A DNA stretch of 64,000 nt, from NCBI GenBank assembly GCA_027604005.1, contig JADGJT010000050.1:10675-74674 (forward strand). Reading direction: 5' to 3'. Made by a program: the position numbers and the translations under genes. Below the pieces are notes generated by a model. It did no database searches and was not told the origin of the DNA. It was given only the letters and a program-made list of their open reading frames with translations. The stretch comes from Dinochytrium kinnereticum (taxonomy: Eukaryota > Chytridiomycota > Chytridiomycetes > Chytridiales > Chytridiaceae). This document shows, in pieces, positions 1-11,600 of this stretch; positions within the stretch are counted from its first letter, which is position 1; every line of letters starts with the position of its first letter.

Positions 1-119
1 TTTTTTTTTTTTTTTTTTTTTTTCTCCTTTCCTTCTTTATCTTTTCATTGGGTTTTGGATTTGGGTTTGAAGTCTTTTTCTGTTCCGCCTTTCTATGTAT
101 ATTTACTTTTTTTTTGTAG

Positions 120-250
120 ATGTGCCCGCGCCTTCCACTTTGATCGAAGACGGATTCAAGGTCAAGATTTCTGAGGAGGAGCAGAAGAAGCGTGCTGCTG
201 AGGCCACCAAGTGGATTCTTGAGGAGCAGGCAAAGTCTAAGCAGAACTAG
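120..250 (+). CDS. 3' terminal exon of an unidentified gene (partial)
   Basis: A good acceptor (pyrimidine run, then TTTTTGTAG ending at 119) opens an exon that reads to a TAG stop at 248-250. The readable tail begins VPAPSTLIEDGFKVKIS and ends in a Lys/Glu/Gln-rich helix finishing AKSKQN. Bases 1-119 look like intron: poly-T at the left edge and T-rich sequence before the acceptor. The rest of the gene lies left of the window. The charged helical C-terminus is not enough for me to name the family. It is followed by a T-rich region suitable for a 3' UTR. Confidence 0.6.
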
Positions 251-1227
251 ATTTGGTCTCTTTTATTCCTCTGTGTTTATGCTCCTTGTTTTCGTTTCTT
301 CTTCTTTTTTTTTCGTTTGTGAGGGTTTATTAGATTGACCTCTTATTTCCATTTTTTTTTCCCTCCTCTTTTGGCTTTTTTATGGGGTTGTTTTTGAGGT
401 TTGATTGACTGTCTTTTTCCCTCTTGAACTTTTTTTTCTTCTTTCTTATGTTCTTCCGATGCGACGCGAGGCTGCGCTTGGAATGAGAAAGAGAATGGCA
501 TCGTTGCGGGGACGGTTTTTTGTTTCTTGCTTGTTTGTTGTTTTTATTTTTTTTTCTTCTTCTTTTCCGATGCTTGATCGCTTTCAATACAAACTCCAAA
601 TGCAAGTGTTTGCATTCACTGAAGAAGAAGAATAAAAACATCTTTATCAATACTCGTTTACACCATCTGGCTGTTGACGTTCTCGGGAATGTGATTTAAT
701 ACGTTGCGTAGACTCTTTTAAATCGGATGCTCTGGCAGGGCGGATGGGGATGCTCTGCTGAGAAGCTGACGTGACGTGATGGCGAAGAGTGTGGGGCCAG
801 CAGCCATGAGATTGATGAACTGTTTTAACCATGGAGGGATTGCGAAGAGCCTTTTGTCGGTCGAGCGGGATGCCATTCCTGCTGTTCATTCATTGCTGTG
901 AGAAGCAGATGCCGCAAAGACGACCCACCCACTCGCATCTTCACTCAAGCAAGTCGCGCACGCGCGCATTCCTCCTCACCGTTTTGCCTCCAGAGCCGCG
1001 TCCCAACGCGTCGCCCCTCCGAGCCCATCAAAAGCGGAATGAAACAAGTCAGTCGTCAATGGGAGGGTTGGAATTGTCTCCAGACTCACAATTTTTCTCC
1101 CCATCGTCCCATCCATCGTCAACCCCCCCCCCCGCACCCCCCCTACACACACCACCAGCTGCATCGCTGTCCTCGGCATCAGAGAGCAACCCGCAACCCA
1201 CAGTCTGTGAGAGAGAGGGAGGAAGTC
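251..1227. other. Intergenic region upstream of the histone deacetylase gene
   Basis: About 980 bases with no supported gene. The first half is T-rich (300-650) and probably the 3' UTR of the gene to the left. The second half, about 890-1227, is C-rich and runs directly into the HDAC start codon, so it is the likely promoter and 5' UTR. Open frames on both strands here are low-complexity (Lys/Arg-rich or Pro/Ser-rich) and lack splice or family support. Confidence 0.5.
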
Positions 1228-3844
1228 ATGGCTGCCACTGGGTCAAAGAAGAAGGTCTCGTATTACTACCACCGTGAGTAAATGCATTTCAGCTCTTTCG
1301 ATGCTTTCTTTGTGTGGGGTGAGGTGGGGGTTTGGCCCTTAATCGTTTGGGTGGATGAGATGGATGTATCTTGGCTTGGATTGAAGCTAAACCTTTTTGT
1401 TTGTTGGGTTTTGTTTTCGAATGAATGCAGCCGACATTGGTAACTATCATTATGGCCCGCAACATCCAATGAAGGTGAGCCATGCTTGCGGTGTTGGATT
1501 GCTTCTGCTGTTTGATTTGAGTGCCGTGGTGCATGCATCTTATAGTGACCGCGTAAATGCCCCTTTGTTGTAGCCGCAAAGAATACGAATGACGCATAAC
1601 CTCATCGTGAATTACGGGCTTTACAAGCATTTGGAGATTAATGTGGGTTGCTGTTTTCTCCCTTCTCTATTCCGTTGTTTATTCCACTGGTTATCCCTCT
1701 AACAACTTGCCTCAGAGACCTACGGCGGCAACAGCGGCCGAGATGACGAAATTTCATTCGGACGATTATGTTGAATTCTTGCGGAGGGTGACCCCTGACA
1801 ATATCGAGGAAGTTACAAAGTATCAGCACAAGTGTGGGTTTTTGTTGCTTTCCCCTGCTGGGCGCTTTGATCGTTCAGTTTTTTTTAAAAAAATTGTTTT
1901 TTCGTTGTTAACTTTCATACTGACTCAACTTGGTACAGTTAATGTTGGAGAGGATTGTCCAGTGTTTGATGGGATGTTTGAATTCTGCTCGCTTTCTGCA
2001 GGTATGGATATTTTGTTGTTTGTTTGTTTGTTTCTTTTTTTTTTTAATTGGAAGGGCTATTGGAAGTACTAATCGAGGGTTTATCTTTCTCTCTTTCTCT
2101 TTCAGGAGGGTCAATGTGTATGTATTTGATAAACTTTCTTGTTACCGCTTCTCCTCTTTCATTCCGAATTTGAGTACTCTACTGGGTTTTCGTTGCTTGA
2201 CCAAAGTGTATGCTCCACAAAAACAGCTGGAGCCATGAAGCTTAACCGCGGAGATTCGGACATTGCGATAAACTGGGGTGGAGGCCTCCACCACGCTAAA
2301 AAATCTGAAGCGTCCGGTTTCTGCTATGTAAACGACATCGTTCTTGGAATCCTCGAGCTCCTAAGGTAGGTTTGTCCGGTAAAGACGCTTGACTGAAGCA
2401 GGCCTTCCGCTCTCTGTGTAGAGTCCATCAACGAGTGTTGTATATTGACATTGATATTCATCATGGAGATGGTGTGGAGGAGGCATTTTATTCCACCGAT
2501 AGGGTTATGACTGTTAGCTTTCACAAATATGGGGAGTATTTTCCTGGTACAGGAGATATAAATGTATGTCATTGATTTACATATGTGATTTGTGTTCATC
2601 GTTTTTTCATTTTTATTTTATGTATACTTCTTTTGTTGCATTAGGATACCGGTCATGGTCGCGGTAAGAACTACTCGTTAAACTTCCCGCTGAAGGATGG
2701 CATTGACGATGAGTCATACCGGAGTATCTTCTGTCCGGTATGGTTTTGCCTGCTTTCTTTTACTGTGGCTAAGGCTTGTTTTTCTACTGACTTTCTTTTT
2801 GGCCTTTTATATTGAAGATCATGCAGCACGTTATGAATTGGTATCGTCCTGGCGCCGTTGTTCTGCAGTGCGGTGCGGATTCTCTTGCTGGTGATAGGCT
2901 AGGGTGCTTCAACTTGTCAATGAAGGGTGGGTTTTCCTTTTTTTTTTTTTTTTCTTTGTGGCTTTAGGTTTCTAATGTTGTGTGAAGGTCATGCTATGGC
3001 GCTAGAGTACATGATGAAGTTTGACGTTCCTATTTTGTTGCTCGGCGGTGGGGGTTATACCATTCGAAACGTTGCGAGGGCTTGGACTTATGAGACGGCG
3101 GTGGCTGTTGGACAGCAGTTGGCACCTGGTTCGCACCCACCTTTTCTTTTAATGCCCTTCTGTTTTCAATGGGAATGTCACTGGCTAATTGCATGGTTTT
3201 GACGTAGAAATACCGTATAATGATTACTTTCAATATTTTGGTTGGTGTTGAATGTTCTTCTATCTTCTCTTTCGTCGCTCTCATTTACATTGTTCTGACT
3301 TTCCTGTTTTCTTATCTAACAGGCCCCGATTTCCGGCTTGATGTTCCCAGCAGCAACATGGAGAATCTGAACAGCCGTGAATATCTGGAAAAGATGAAGT
3401 GAGTATATTTATTATATTTATTTCTTCAGTTTCATTCTTGGTTTCTTGTTTGTTTCTTTACTGAGCGAAAAACACTGCAGGTCCAAGATTATTGATAACC
3501 TCCGAAACGTTGCACATGCACCGAGTGTTCAGATGCAAGGTCTGTTCTTCACTGGCTGGCGTGGTTAACCTTTTTTTTTGTTCCTATTCAGATGTGCCAC
3601 GAGATCTTTTCACAGATGAGGAGGAGGACGAGGATGCGAATAAAGACGTTAGGATCACACGTGAGCTTTGAACTATCTTTTCCCGTTGTTCATGTGTATC
3701 TTTTAAGCCTTCACTCACCCTTCCGTCCTTTTTATGTTAGAATCGATGTCAGACAAGCATCGCATGCCTGTTGGTGAACTGTCAGACTCGGAGGAGGAAG
3801 GCGATCGGAGGGATATCATGAGCTACGAGGAGGCTGAATCTTAA
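1228..3844 (+). CDS. RPD3: Class I histone deacetylase (RPD3/HDAC1-2 type)
   Basis: Zinc-dependent lysine deacetylase acting on histones in the nucleus, normally the catalytic subunit of Sin3-type corepressors. Sixteen exons: 1228-1273, 1431-1474, 1574-1642, 1716-1833, 1939-2001, 2106-2117, 2227-2365, 2422-2563, 2645-2737, 2818-2926, 2988-3128, 3208-3240, 3323-3398, 3481-3539, 3592-3660, 3741-3844. They sum to 1317 nt, or 438 residues, close to yeast Rpd3 (433). Catalytic signatures are intact: [19 protein letters not shown], the zinc ligands in [12 protein letters not shown] and [11 protein letters not shown], and the active-site Tyr in [17 protein letters not shown]. The C-terminus is acidic ([21 protein letters not shown]) as in the HDAC1/2 subclass. 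Exon 6 is only 12 nt. The usual Tyr of the EIYRP motif is Asn here (EINRP). The gene converges on the CLYBL gene at 4259. Confidence 0.97.
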
Positions 3845-4258
3845 AACCCCTTGCGTTTTTATTGTGTTTTTGCGTCTTTTCGTGTTGTATTTTCTTTCTA
3901 GCTCCACACCGAACTGCGCGCTTGCGCATAACCGAAAATAATCCTTCTCATCCGCATCCCCTCTAATCCTTCCCCCCCCCGTCTTCTTCCTAACTTGTAG
4001 AGATTCTTGTTTTTGTTTTGCTTTTTTCTCTTATCGTCTCGCTAGATTTGTAATTTTATTGGAGCTGTTGCGGTGAGCGCGCTGTGGTTCATTTCTTGAC
4101 AATATATGAAATGGGATGCGTGAAAAATAGACTTTCTCTTGGTTACAGGCCTTAAATCTGCCGTTCGCAAAACTATTTTCACCAGGAAGTGTTTTTTAAA
4201 AAAAGAGGTGTTGGTTTGGTTTTGTAGGAAATACGGGATTTTTTTTTGGTTGACCCGC
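3845..4258. other. Intergenic region between two convergent 3' ends
   Basis: About 410 bases between the HDAC stop and the stop of the minus-strand lyase. It is T-rich next to HDAC and has no coding support on either strand. It should hold both 3' UTRs and polyadenylation sites. Confidence 0.5.
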
Positions 4259-5589
4259 TTATGTGGATAGGATCTTCATGGCCCACTTGACCACGGGCTG
4301 CCGTCGACGCGGTACAGAGAACAAAAAAGGGCAGTGAGTATCATGCACGCATCATATCAGAAAAGCGAAAGAAAGACGGTGCGGAGAAAAAGGGGTGTGG
4401 CCTCACCATATCGATCATCTTGCCATCCAGGTTGAATGCCCCGACGCCTTCCTTTTCATGAGCCTTGTAGCCGTCGACGATCTGAACAAGTTGGAGATTG
4501 GACGGGTGAATTAAAGAATAGGTTGCATTGCAGGTGATTGAGTATGATCACTTTAACCTACTCTTTGCGCGTACTTGACCAAATCATCGGAGGGTGAGAA
4601 AGCTGCCTGGATAGTGGAACCTGGATAAGGGGATTGAGTAATGTGAAAAAAAAAGTAAGTGATTAGAGAAGAAGAGGACAGCATAAAGACACAAAAAATG
4701 AAAGCAGCCGACATTGAGCTGGATGAATGGCCTGCTTCCCGGTAAACCCAAAAGTTCTTCCCTCCTGACACTCCTCCGCAAGCACATCCGCATTTTTAAA
4801 ATCTACGCAAACCAGATCAATCGCCTGCAACCCGAACGCCTTTGCCACCGTCACGATCTTTTGCCTAGCGTAAAGCATCTCCAGCCGTCCCTTTGTCCTA
4901 ATCAACCCAACATCCGCACAATAATCCTCAGCGGCAAACACGAGCGTGTCAAGCCTTTTGCTGGAGGTTGCAATCTTCTCTGCGCTCACAACCCCTTCCG
5001 CACTTTCAATGGAGGCGAGGATCTTGAGAGACCTGAGGGAAGGGTTTGTTTTTTCTTGGGTTTTTATGATGGCATCAAACGTTTCGACGTCTTTGGCATT
5101 GTTAACTTTGGGGATGAGGATGCTTTGGAGGTTCGGGGATTGAAGAATGACCTCAAGGTCCTTTTTTCCAATATCGCTGGAGTTGATGCGGACACAGCGT
5201 TCGTAGCCTCCATCGGTGGACATGGTCTGAAGGGTGTTAAATACGTGAAGTCGAGCTGCATCCTTATTTTTTTTGTTTTATTTTCTGCAAAGTCAGTACA
5301 GTAAAGCACCCCTATCAACGTAGGCGGTGTATGAACTGACCTTTTGTGAGTACGTCACGGAGTCCTCAAGGTCAAACACGACGCAGTCAACCTGGTCTTT
5401 GGTCAATTGCAGAGCTTTTCGGACCTTGCGCTCATCGCTGCCAGGGATGTAAAGGATCGTCCTTCGTGGCTTTGCGAATGCCGCGGTCGTTTGATGAAGG
5501 AAACGGGCACGGGGCAAGATGGGACTGCGGCAATGGATCGCGGCGCCGCGGATGAGCGGACGCTGGAGGAGGTTGCAGGACCTTTGCAT
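4259..5589 (-). CDS. CLYBL: CitE/HpcH-family citramalyl-CoA lyase, mitochondrial (CLYBL-like)
   Basis: Citrate lyase beta-like protein; in animals CLYBL cleaves citramalyl-CoA in mitochondria and supports B12-dependent metabolism. Five exons on the minus strand: 5589-5341, 5262-4713, 4620-4562, 4481-4407, 4297-4259 (972 nt, 323 residues; human CLYBL is about 340). The N-terminus is Arg-rich and lacks acids (MQRSCNLLQRPLIRGAA), a plausible mitochondrial targeting peptide. Family motifs in order: RRTILYIPGSDERKVRKAL, the Mg-site strand VVFDLEDSV, ILIPKVNNA, LASIESAEGVV, LVFAAEDYCADVG, GKQAIHP and the closing GAFNLDGKMID. The fit is good throughout and all exon phases close. Substrate assignment is from the family only. 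It lies 210 bp downstream of PRP3 on the same strand. Confidence 0.93.
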
Positions 5590-5798
5590 GGATGAATTTT
5601 TTTTGGTCGACCCGAGGTCACAGAGGGACGTCGCGTCTTATTTCAACACGAAGGAAAACGACACCGACGCTGGAGAAAAGTGTGCTTTAGATAGAGCAGA
5701 AGCATTTGTTTGGAGCTCTCAGACGCCATCTGTTGTCTGATATGATGAAAATAAACAACAAGACGGCGATATAAAAGAGAACATATGTGTTCTTGGCC

Positions 5799-8127
5799 TT
5801 AACCAGCCGTCGGAGCAACGTAATGCTTTGCTGCATCCCAGTACTGCATCGCACCCGCCTTCTCAAGTACGTCCCTGACCTCTCTCTCACTGGCACATTG
5901 CCTAACCTTGAACCCCTGAAACAGCCTTCTCTTATTTTTTCCTTCCCAAACCAAAGCGCACTCGTTCGGCTTCTCCTTTGACCCGCTTTCTTCGCCCTCC
6001 CCCTCTTCTTCGGCATCCTCAGCAGACCCAGAGGCCCAGTTGATACGTCGCATCATGAGCTTCTTGTACTGTTTCATGCCACGATTTCCACCCTCAACCA
6101 CCACAACACTCATAGAAGGGTAGAGGATGACGACGCCAGAGAGGTTGAGCTGGTTCGCATTCATCTCAACCTTGAATTTATGGCTGGGATTGGTGAGTCG
6201 GTTGACCTTGAAAACAGCCACCTCAATAAAGACGTGAGTGTTTTCAGTAAGCTTGAGCCGTTTCCTTTCCCTTCTCTGCTCCTTCGTGAGCTTATTTTCG
6301 GCAAGGTACTTCTGCTGCTTGGCCTGTCTCTGTCTCATCTGTGCCCTCACTAGCGCCTCAATCTTCGTCGGATCCTGAACGGCATCGGTACCAAGGACCC
6401 TCATCAGGTTGGATATCTTGAGCTTTGGCTGCTCAGGGGGAATAAGTCCGAGCCGGACCTTATCACGGGTCTCCTTTTGTGCCTCCTGTCGACGTTGACG
6501 TCGAAGCTTCTTTCGCTCCTTCTTGGTCAGCATGAGGGGTTTTGGCGGGGGAGCTCCGAGCTCGGCGGAGGGTTGGATGGGGACGGGGTGTTGCACGAGA
6601 TTTGTAATAAAGCCATCTGCAATGTTGGAAAGGTCAAAGGACTCGTAGGATCCCTCTGATCCAACGATCGGTGCGTCCCACCATTCGACGGCAGGGGGAG
6701 GCTCTCTCTGTTAAAAGAGTAGAGAAGAAAAATCGTAAGCAGATAAAAGGGATGCAGAGGGTTCGGGAAAAGGATGACTTACGCGAACTGATAAATCCGA
6801 CACGAGATCTAACTCAACTTCCATTCCTGCCTTCTTCACAGTCGCGGCAATATCGGCCTTAAGCTTCTCCAATAACGCCTAGAAAGGACGAATAAAGAAG
6901 TAAGAAGGAATATCCTCAGAATGCTGGAAAGGAGATAACAAAAAAGACATACCTGTTGTCTCAGCTTATTGGCCTGGTCCACAAATTTCCCTTTCTGTAT
7001 GAATCGAAACCCCTTCCCTGCAACCCTGGCTTTTGGCAGTGACGACTTTGCACTAATATTAGGATCGAAGTAAGGGTTCTTCACTGGATCAAACAGCTCC
7101 GGTGGAGGCTCCAGAAGGGCTAACTCTTTCTTCACCTCAACCACCTGAGCAGCCTCGGCCTCCTTATTAGCCTTGACCTTTTCAAGAGCTTTAGCAGCAG
7201 CCGCCGCCGCAGCGCTCATGGCGGCTTTATCGGGAAGACGCTGATTGGCCTTAGCGGTCGCAAAGTTGGCCTTAGGGATAAAAGTACGGATTTCAGATGA
7301 GTCGGTTGTCTTTCCGGCTAGCTCGAAGAGAGGATGCACTTCCATTTTTAAACCTTTCTTGGATTTATCGAGAGCTCCTAATTGGGACTATATATGTATA
7401 GGTAAGGAAAGAGAAGCCATAATAGTAACTTTCGATCCATCGTAGAACAAGTCACGTTCTGAGACAAAAACGGCATACAAAGCACGTAAAATAAAAGCTT
7501 AAGGTATCATTTCTTACCGAAGCGTCGGATGCCGCCACAGCGCCAGAACTCTGGGTCGGCCCTCCACCTTTGGAAAATGCTTGAATCCGGCTCGTAACCT
7601 CACTAATCCTCTTTCTCAAGTCATCAGGAGCGTCCACTGCACGTCTCAGAGAAGAGGAAGAGGATGTCGCGGTGGCGGGTATCTTGAACGAGGTTGCGGC
7701 CCTGGAGGAGGAGGAGGAGGCGGGTGTGGATGGGTTTGAATTTATTGCGGCTGCAGCACCTGCTGGCCTATCCTTGAAGGCTGCCATCTTGGCAGCGATC
7801 TCGGCACGCTTTTGAGCGATCAGTGCGGCAACTTGCTGGAAGAGCGACGAAAAGAAAAGAGTTTAGCGTTGGCATTATGAAAAACACCTCGAAGAAAAGT
7901 GCTGCCCCCAGTCGTAAAGAAAAATGTCATATTAACTTACAGATGCATCGGCTTTGTAGGTTAAAAAAAAGAACTGGGATTAGATAATGTTTGTGAATGA
8001 ACCACTTCGTCTCAGCGGAAAGGGCAAGGATAGATGCATGAGCATGCAACACCTATCCATCGTATCCTGTCCATCCATGAAGCCCCTCCCTCTAAAACAC
8101 TGAAAAAATCAGCAAAAACTCACCCAT
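5799..8127 (-). CDS. PRP3: U4/U6 small nuclear ribonucleoprotein PRP3
   Basis: Component of the U4/U6 di-snRNP required for tri-snRNP assembly and pre-mRNA splicing. Six exons on the minus strand: 8127-8124 (only ATG G), 7951-7941 (11 nt), 7835-7518, 7387-6953, 6878-6783, 6707-5799 (1773 nt, 590 residues). The two tiny 5' exons join to MADASQVAALIAQKRAEI with perfect phase. Diagnostic segments: NPYFDPN, GFRFIQKGKFVDQANKLRQQ, VEWWDAP, LTKKERKKLRRQRRQEAQKE, KVRLGLIPPEQPKLKISNLM, VLGTDAVQDPTKIEA and the C-terminal DUF1115-type fold (VVVVEGGNRGMKQYKKLMM, ending YWDAAKHYV). Human PRPF3 has an N-terminal PWI domain and 683 residues; no PWI domain is present here, as in the shorter fungal proteins. 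An acidic insert (EEEGEGEESG) lies near residue 530. Confidence 0.96.
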
Positions 8128-8694
8128 CTTGTTTATTATTCTAGTCCTTTAACCGCCGCTGTTGATGTCGTTATCAGATGGAAGCGACTGAGGAATGTCC
8201 GGCCAGCAAGAATTTTGAGCAATCGATATGGCTATCGGAAGCCCCGCGTCCAGCCAGCGTTTGAGCGATAGAGCTCGCCGCTATACCGTGTGGGTGAAAC
8301 GCTCTATGAAACTCTGAATCTGAGGGGGAAAGACTGTCGCAGGCAGACGCCTTTTGCAGTGGCAGTCAAGAGTCCTCAGTTTTGCCTCTGCAATTTTTTT
8401 TTTACACCCGAATTCGCCTCAACTGGACTTGAGTTGACGGAGTTGCTGGTTTCAATGGGCTTGCGGCTGTAGGAACTTAACGCGTTGGGGTGTCTCAATT
8501 GGTTGCCTTTGGATGACTGGATGCTGTCGGGTTTATCACCTTCACCTACTGTTTCCATCACGACTTTAACAATGGTGTCAAGATCCACATCCTCTCCAGG
8601 AAAAGATTCTTTTTTATTACGTCTATTTGGAGACCTTTGTCTTTCCCATCATCCTTGGGTGATATCCATAACGCCTGCTCAACATGTTTTCACA
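8128..8694. other. Intergenic region between PRP3 and LRRC9
   Basis: About 570 bases carrying the PRP3 promoter/5' UTR and the LRRC9 3' end. A minus-strand open stretch at about 8590-8376 (starting DLDTIVKVVMETVGEGD) could be an extra LRRC9 terminal exon if the gene reads past the stop I chose at 8695. Otherwise nothing is recognisable. Confidence 0.4.
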
Positions 8695-11600
8695 CTACGG
8701 CCTTTGAGACCCGAACCCAGAAGAATTCGCTGCCAGCTTCATCTCCAGCCCTAAATGCCTTCTTAGTACAATTTCAGTGATGGGCGTCGTCCTTACCGTC
8801 CAAAACCACGGAGGTAATCTTAATGGGTAGCTTGACCATTGAGTTCATCGATGTTGGAAGAGGGGTCTGTTGTACAGGTAAAGGGATCTTCATGGCTGAG
8901 GATGATTCTTCCCGGTTTAGGCATTGCTCCATAAAATATGCCTATAGAGCCAAAGGAATGCTATGTTAAATGGTGACAAGGTACAGGGTTGAGTCAAATA
9001 CCTCGGCCCGCTGCCTCTCCTCGTCCAGCACATCTTTTCCGTCTATCGATAGAATATGTGGAAACCGCATAATGACAGAAAACCTGTACATTTGCTTCCT
9101 AGTAACGCCATTTGCTGTTAAATGAAGTTCTAGCAAGCTGGGAAGTTTCATTTTCTACAGATAAAGTGAGTATATATTGCGCGTTAACCTTATTCAAAAC
9201 CTCTATGTCGTTCGTTTCGTTGATCCTATTCCCATTCAAGAACAAGTATTGAAGGTTTGGAAGGCAGTCAAAGTGCGAAAGAGATCGGAGGCGGTTCTCC
9301 CTTTTCGTTGGGTTAGTTAGAACAAAAGTGGTTTTAGATAGCGGCTTACTTAATATGGAGCTCCTTCACATTTATAAGAGAAAGGAAGGAAGACGGATCC
9401 ACAGCTTTGATCTGGTTTTTGTCCAGTACTAGCTCCGTCAACCCTGTCATATGCTCAAGACCGTCCACCTATAGTACATATTCAGTACTGCTTTATGAAA
9501 AGTAAGATAACCTTTGCGATTCTATTCGCGTGTAAATGCAACATTTTAAGTTGTGGCAGCCGATATAGTCCCAAGTCAGCAATCCTGATAACGCAATTGT
9601 ATCCCAAGTGCAGCTCCTCTAGCACCGGAAGCAAAGGCTTCGATCTGGCAGTATCAGGCGACTCGATTCTCCAGCCACTGGGACTCATAATAGCAGGTCC
9701 GTCAGTACTTAACAATCGCTCAATCTTGTTATTATTGATACTGAGCGACCGTAATCCCGTCAGTGAGAGGAAAGGATCGATATTTGACAAGAGATTATGG
9801 TCAAAATTGAGTTTTCGGATGCTTCTAAACTCCCCGTTGGAAAAGCAATCAATTTCACGGATCTTGCAGTTGCGGAGGTCGAGCTCGGTGATGTTCTTGA
9901 ATGAGAAGTGACCAATTTTTTCACCGAGGAGTTCTAGCGTTAATTTACCGAGGTAAACTTCTTTGGCGGCGTTTTGCTCTTTTGCGCTGATACTAGCGCC
10001 GTCCAGGATCTATTTTTGTAAGTCTTTCTTATTTCGAGATTCTATCCACCTTAAGACGTGATAGATGGAATATTCCAAACAATCGATAGTTTTTCAGCTG
10101 ACAGACAGAGTTTCCAGTCAGATCCAGAATGATCAACCTCGGCAATTCCTTTAACGGGAATATACTGTATAAATCGGCGATGTAATTATTCCCTGCGTCT
10201 TTTAATTATTTGTCAAAACCCAGGACGATTAGATGCAACCTCTAGCCAAAGCCGGAAAATAAATAATTCGCTTACAAAACTCCATCAAAGTGCTCAACTT
10301 TGCAAGCGGCTTCAAGTTTTTCACCAGATTATTTTCAATACTCAGCAACATGAGATTTTGGAATGAACCTGCTGCCTCAACTGAGGTAATTCGATTGTTG
10401 CTCACATCCAGCTTTGTCAACGTTGCTAAGGTTGTGAGTGGATCAATGTGCTCAATCTCATTATTCTCAAGTGAGAGCTCTTCAAGGCGTTGGAATAGAG
10501 CAAGTCGGGAAAGGTCGCGGAGATTGTTGTTTCGGAAAGATGCCCAACGCAGGTTAGCCAGTCTAAAGTCAAAAAGGTAAATATCCTCTAGCTAAATGTA
10601 GCTCTTACCCTGAAGGAAGAAAATCAAGGTCAAAGAGATTGCAGTTATCAAGTTCCAGCGTAGTAATAACTTCTACGTTCATTTTTGATAACTGCAACCC
10701 CCCAGGTATCTCACCAGCCCTCGAAATCTGCCAATACTCATGTTGAGCCGCTGATGACCCATACCCAGCCTGAGTTCTAACACTTAATGGTCTGAACAGA
10801 TGTGGCTGTGACGATGAATGCTCTTGAATATATATAGAGGCCATAGTGGTCTCATCCAGCGATGTCGTATCAATGTTAACCATTTTCTTCCAACTCCAAT
10901 TTCGTTCAGACGGATCCACGGATATACCGTCCAGAATTCTAACCGACCGTAAACATTTTCGCGAATTGCCCAATATGAAGCCTCGATAACCCTTTCGATG
11001 GCAGATAGGGTTGTACCTTAAGTCTAGAGTATCTAAAACCTTTAAGTGGTCTTGAATACATCGCATACTGTCAAGTGAACAGATATGATTGCCGGCTAGG
11101 TCGAGATGTTTCAAAACGTTACATGATGGAGCGGTGGCGCTGAAACCAGATGATAGGATCACTAAGAGATTGAAAGAAAGGTCGAGCTCTTCGAGCTTTG
11201 GGAAGAAACGGATTGGAGGCATCTCTTTTAAGTTGCAGCCGCTTAATGATAGAGAGCGGATATTGCAGAACATTTGGAATGCATCCAGTGAGGGTGATAT
11301 GTTTATCATAGAAAAGTTTAGGCAGTCTACTTGAATGGGAAGTTTGCGGGATAAAATTTCCTATTATCGAGGAGAATGGGTGTGAGATTACTGAGGGTAA
11401 AATATATGTGCTTAGATTTACCAGGGATAACGATATGGGAGGCGGTTCTCCGATGGTGTCGGATACCTTAATCTCAGGATACTGGACCTCAAGAGTAGAA
11501 ATAGGAAGATCAAGGTCCATTTTCCTCATTTCCTAGAAATAGAATGTATTAATTGTGGTAAATCATGCCTTCGACCCACCAAACTCTCTGAAATCTTTCC

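Noticed and set aside
1..23. Poly-T at the left edge as a transposon tail or telomere-linked tract
   Set aside because: It is an interrupted pyrimidine-rich stretch leading to a splice acceptor at 119 and is better explained as intron sequence; no element follows.
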